64,000 nucleotides of DNA from JAGXKT01 sp964531695. GTDB taxonomy: Bacteria; Planctomycetota; Phycisphaerae; SM23-33. Below, one piece after another: positions 63,591 to 64,000 of the stretch (its first letter is position 1; every line of letters starts with the position of its first letter). The notes under the pieces are model-generated. The model ran no database searches. It was not told where the DNA came from and saw only the letters and a program-made list of their open reading frames with translations. Made by a program: the position numbers and the translations under genes. The stretch is from assembly GCA_964531695.1 (NCBI GenBank), contig CAZHEH010000004.1, positions 77,610 to 141,609 on the forward strand, given 5' to 3'.

Positions 63591-64000
<410 letters not shown>

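Overview
The window is a 64 kb, GC-rich, densely coded bacterial segment. It most resembles a planctomycete, probably a Phycisphaerae-type lineage. The pointers are the family mix: a DksA-like protein with a lysine/alanine-rich N-terminal repeat and a broken zinc finger, a Minf_1886-type small protein, a DUF6786-like protein, a cytoplasmic-type sulfatase, a large bacterial alpha-2-macroglobulin, and a division/cell-wall (dcw) cluster with no ftsA or ftsZ. The lineage call is inference from gene content, not from a computed phylogeny. MurE carries the DNPR motif, which points to meso-diaminopimelate peptidoglycan. A run of 100 N at 58605-58704 marks a scaffold join, so this is a draft assembly.

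Layout. 1-5598 (+): DksA-like protein (left end cut), lspA, an M48-like membrane protease, rlmN, an ECF sigma factor, its probable membrane anti-sigma factor and an exported helical protein. 5599-10021 (+): a leucine attenuator (promoter, 19-residue leader peptide with 8 Leu codons, antiterminator and terminator), then leuA, glyA and a ThiD2-ThiE fusion. 10141-23340 (-): a 1,932-residue TPR/alpha-2-macroglobulin protein, a zinc-ribbon membrane protein, a proteostasis block (lon, hsp20, htrA), a DUF58 protein and a DNA-binding/PTS-IIA fusion. 23525-28643 (+): two uncharacterised genes, metG coupled to a Minf_1886 gene and a small membrane protein, an AmiC-type amidase and a 64-residue protein. 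rplU (-) stands alone at 28712-29062. 29282-33650 (+): DUF6786-like protein, a protein built of six 22-residue repeats, a YihY/BrkB protein and corA.

33572-50129 (-) is the dcw cluster. In order of transcription it holds mraZ, an 80-residue gene, rsmH, a LysM protein, an ftsL-like gene, a class B penicillin-binding protein, murE, murF, mraY, ftsW, murG, murC, murB, ddl, an ftsQ-like gene and a membrane protein. murD, ftsA and ftsZ are not here. 50462-53151 (-): a sulfatase translationally coupled to a glycosyltransferase. 53519-58145 (+): a DUF6504-like gene, a Y-family polymerase and a DnaE2-like polymerase, a probable translesion cassette. 58059-58863: a frameshifted REP-associated transposase (RAYT) between inverted REP palindromes, cut by the scaffold gap. 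58904-60740 (+): a DUF72 protein and an exported protein. 60781-63227 (-): a radical SAM/SPASM enzyme coupled to a 466-residue membrane-anchored protein with two PxMCYxP motifs. The right end holds 5S and the 3' part of 23S rRNA (-).

The most interesting items are the radical SAM/MCY-protein pair (a candidate undescribed modification system), the complete leu attenuator, the dcw cluster lacking FtsZ/FtsA/MurD, the RAYT/REP module and the 22-residue repeat protein.
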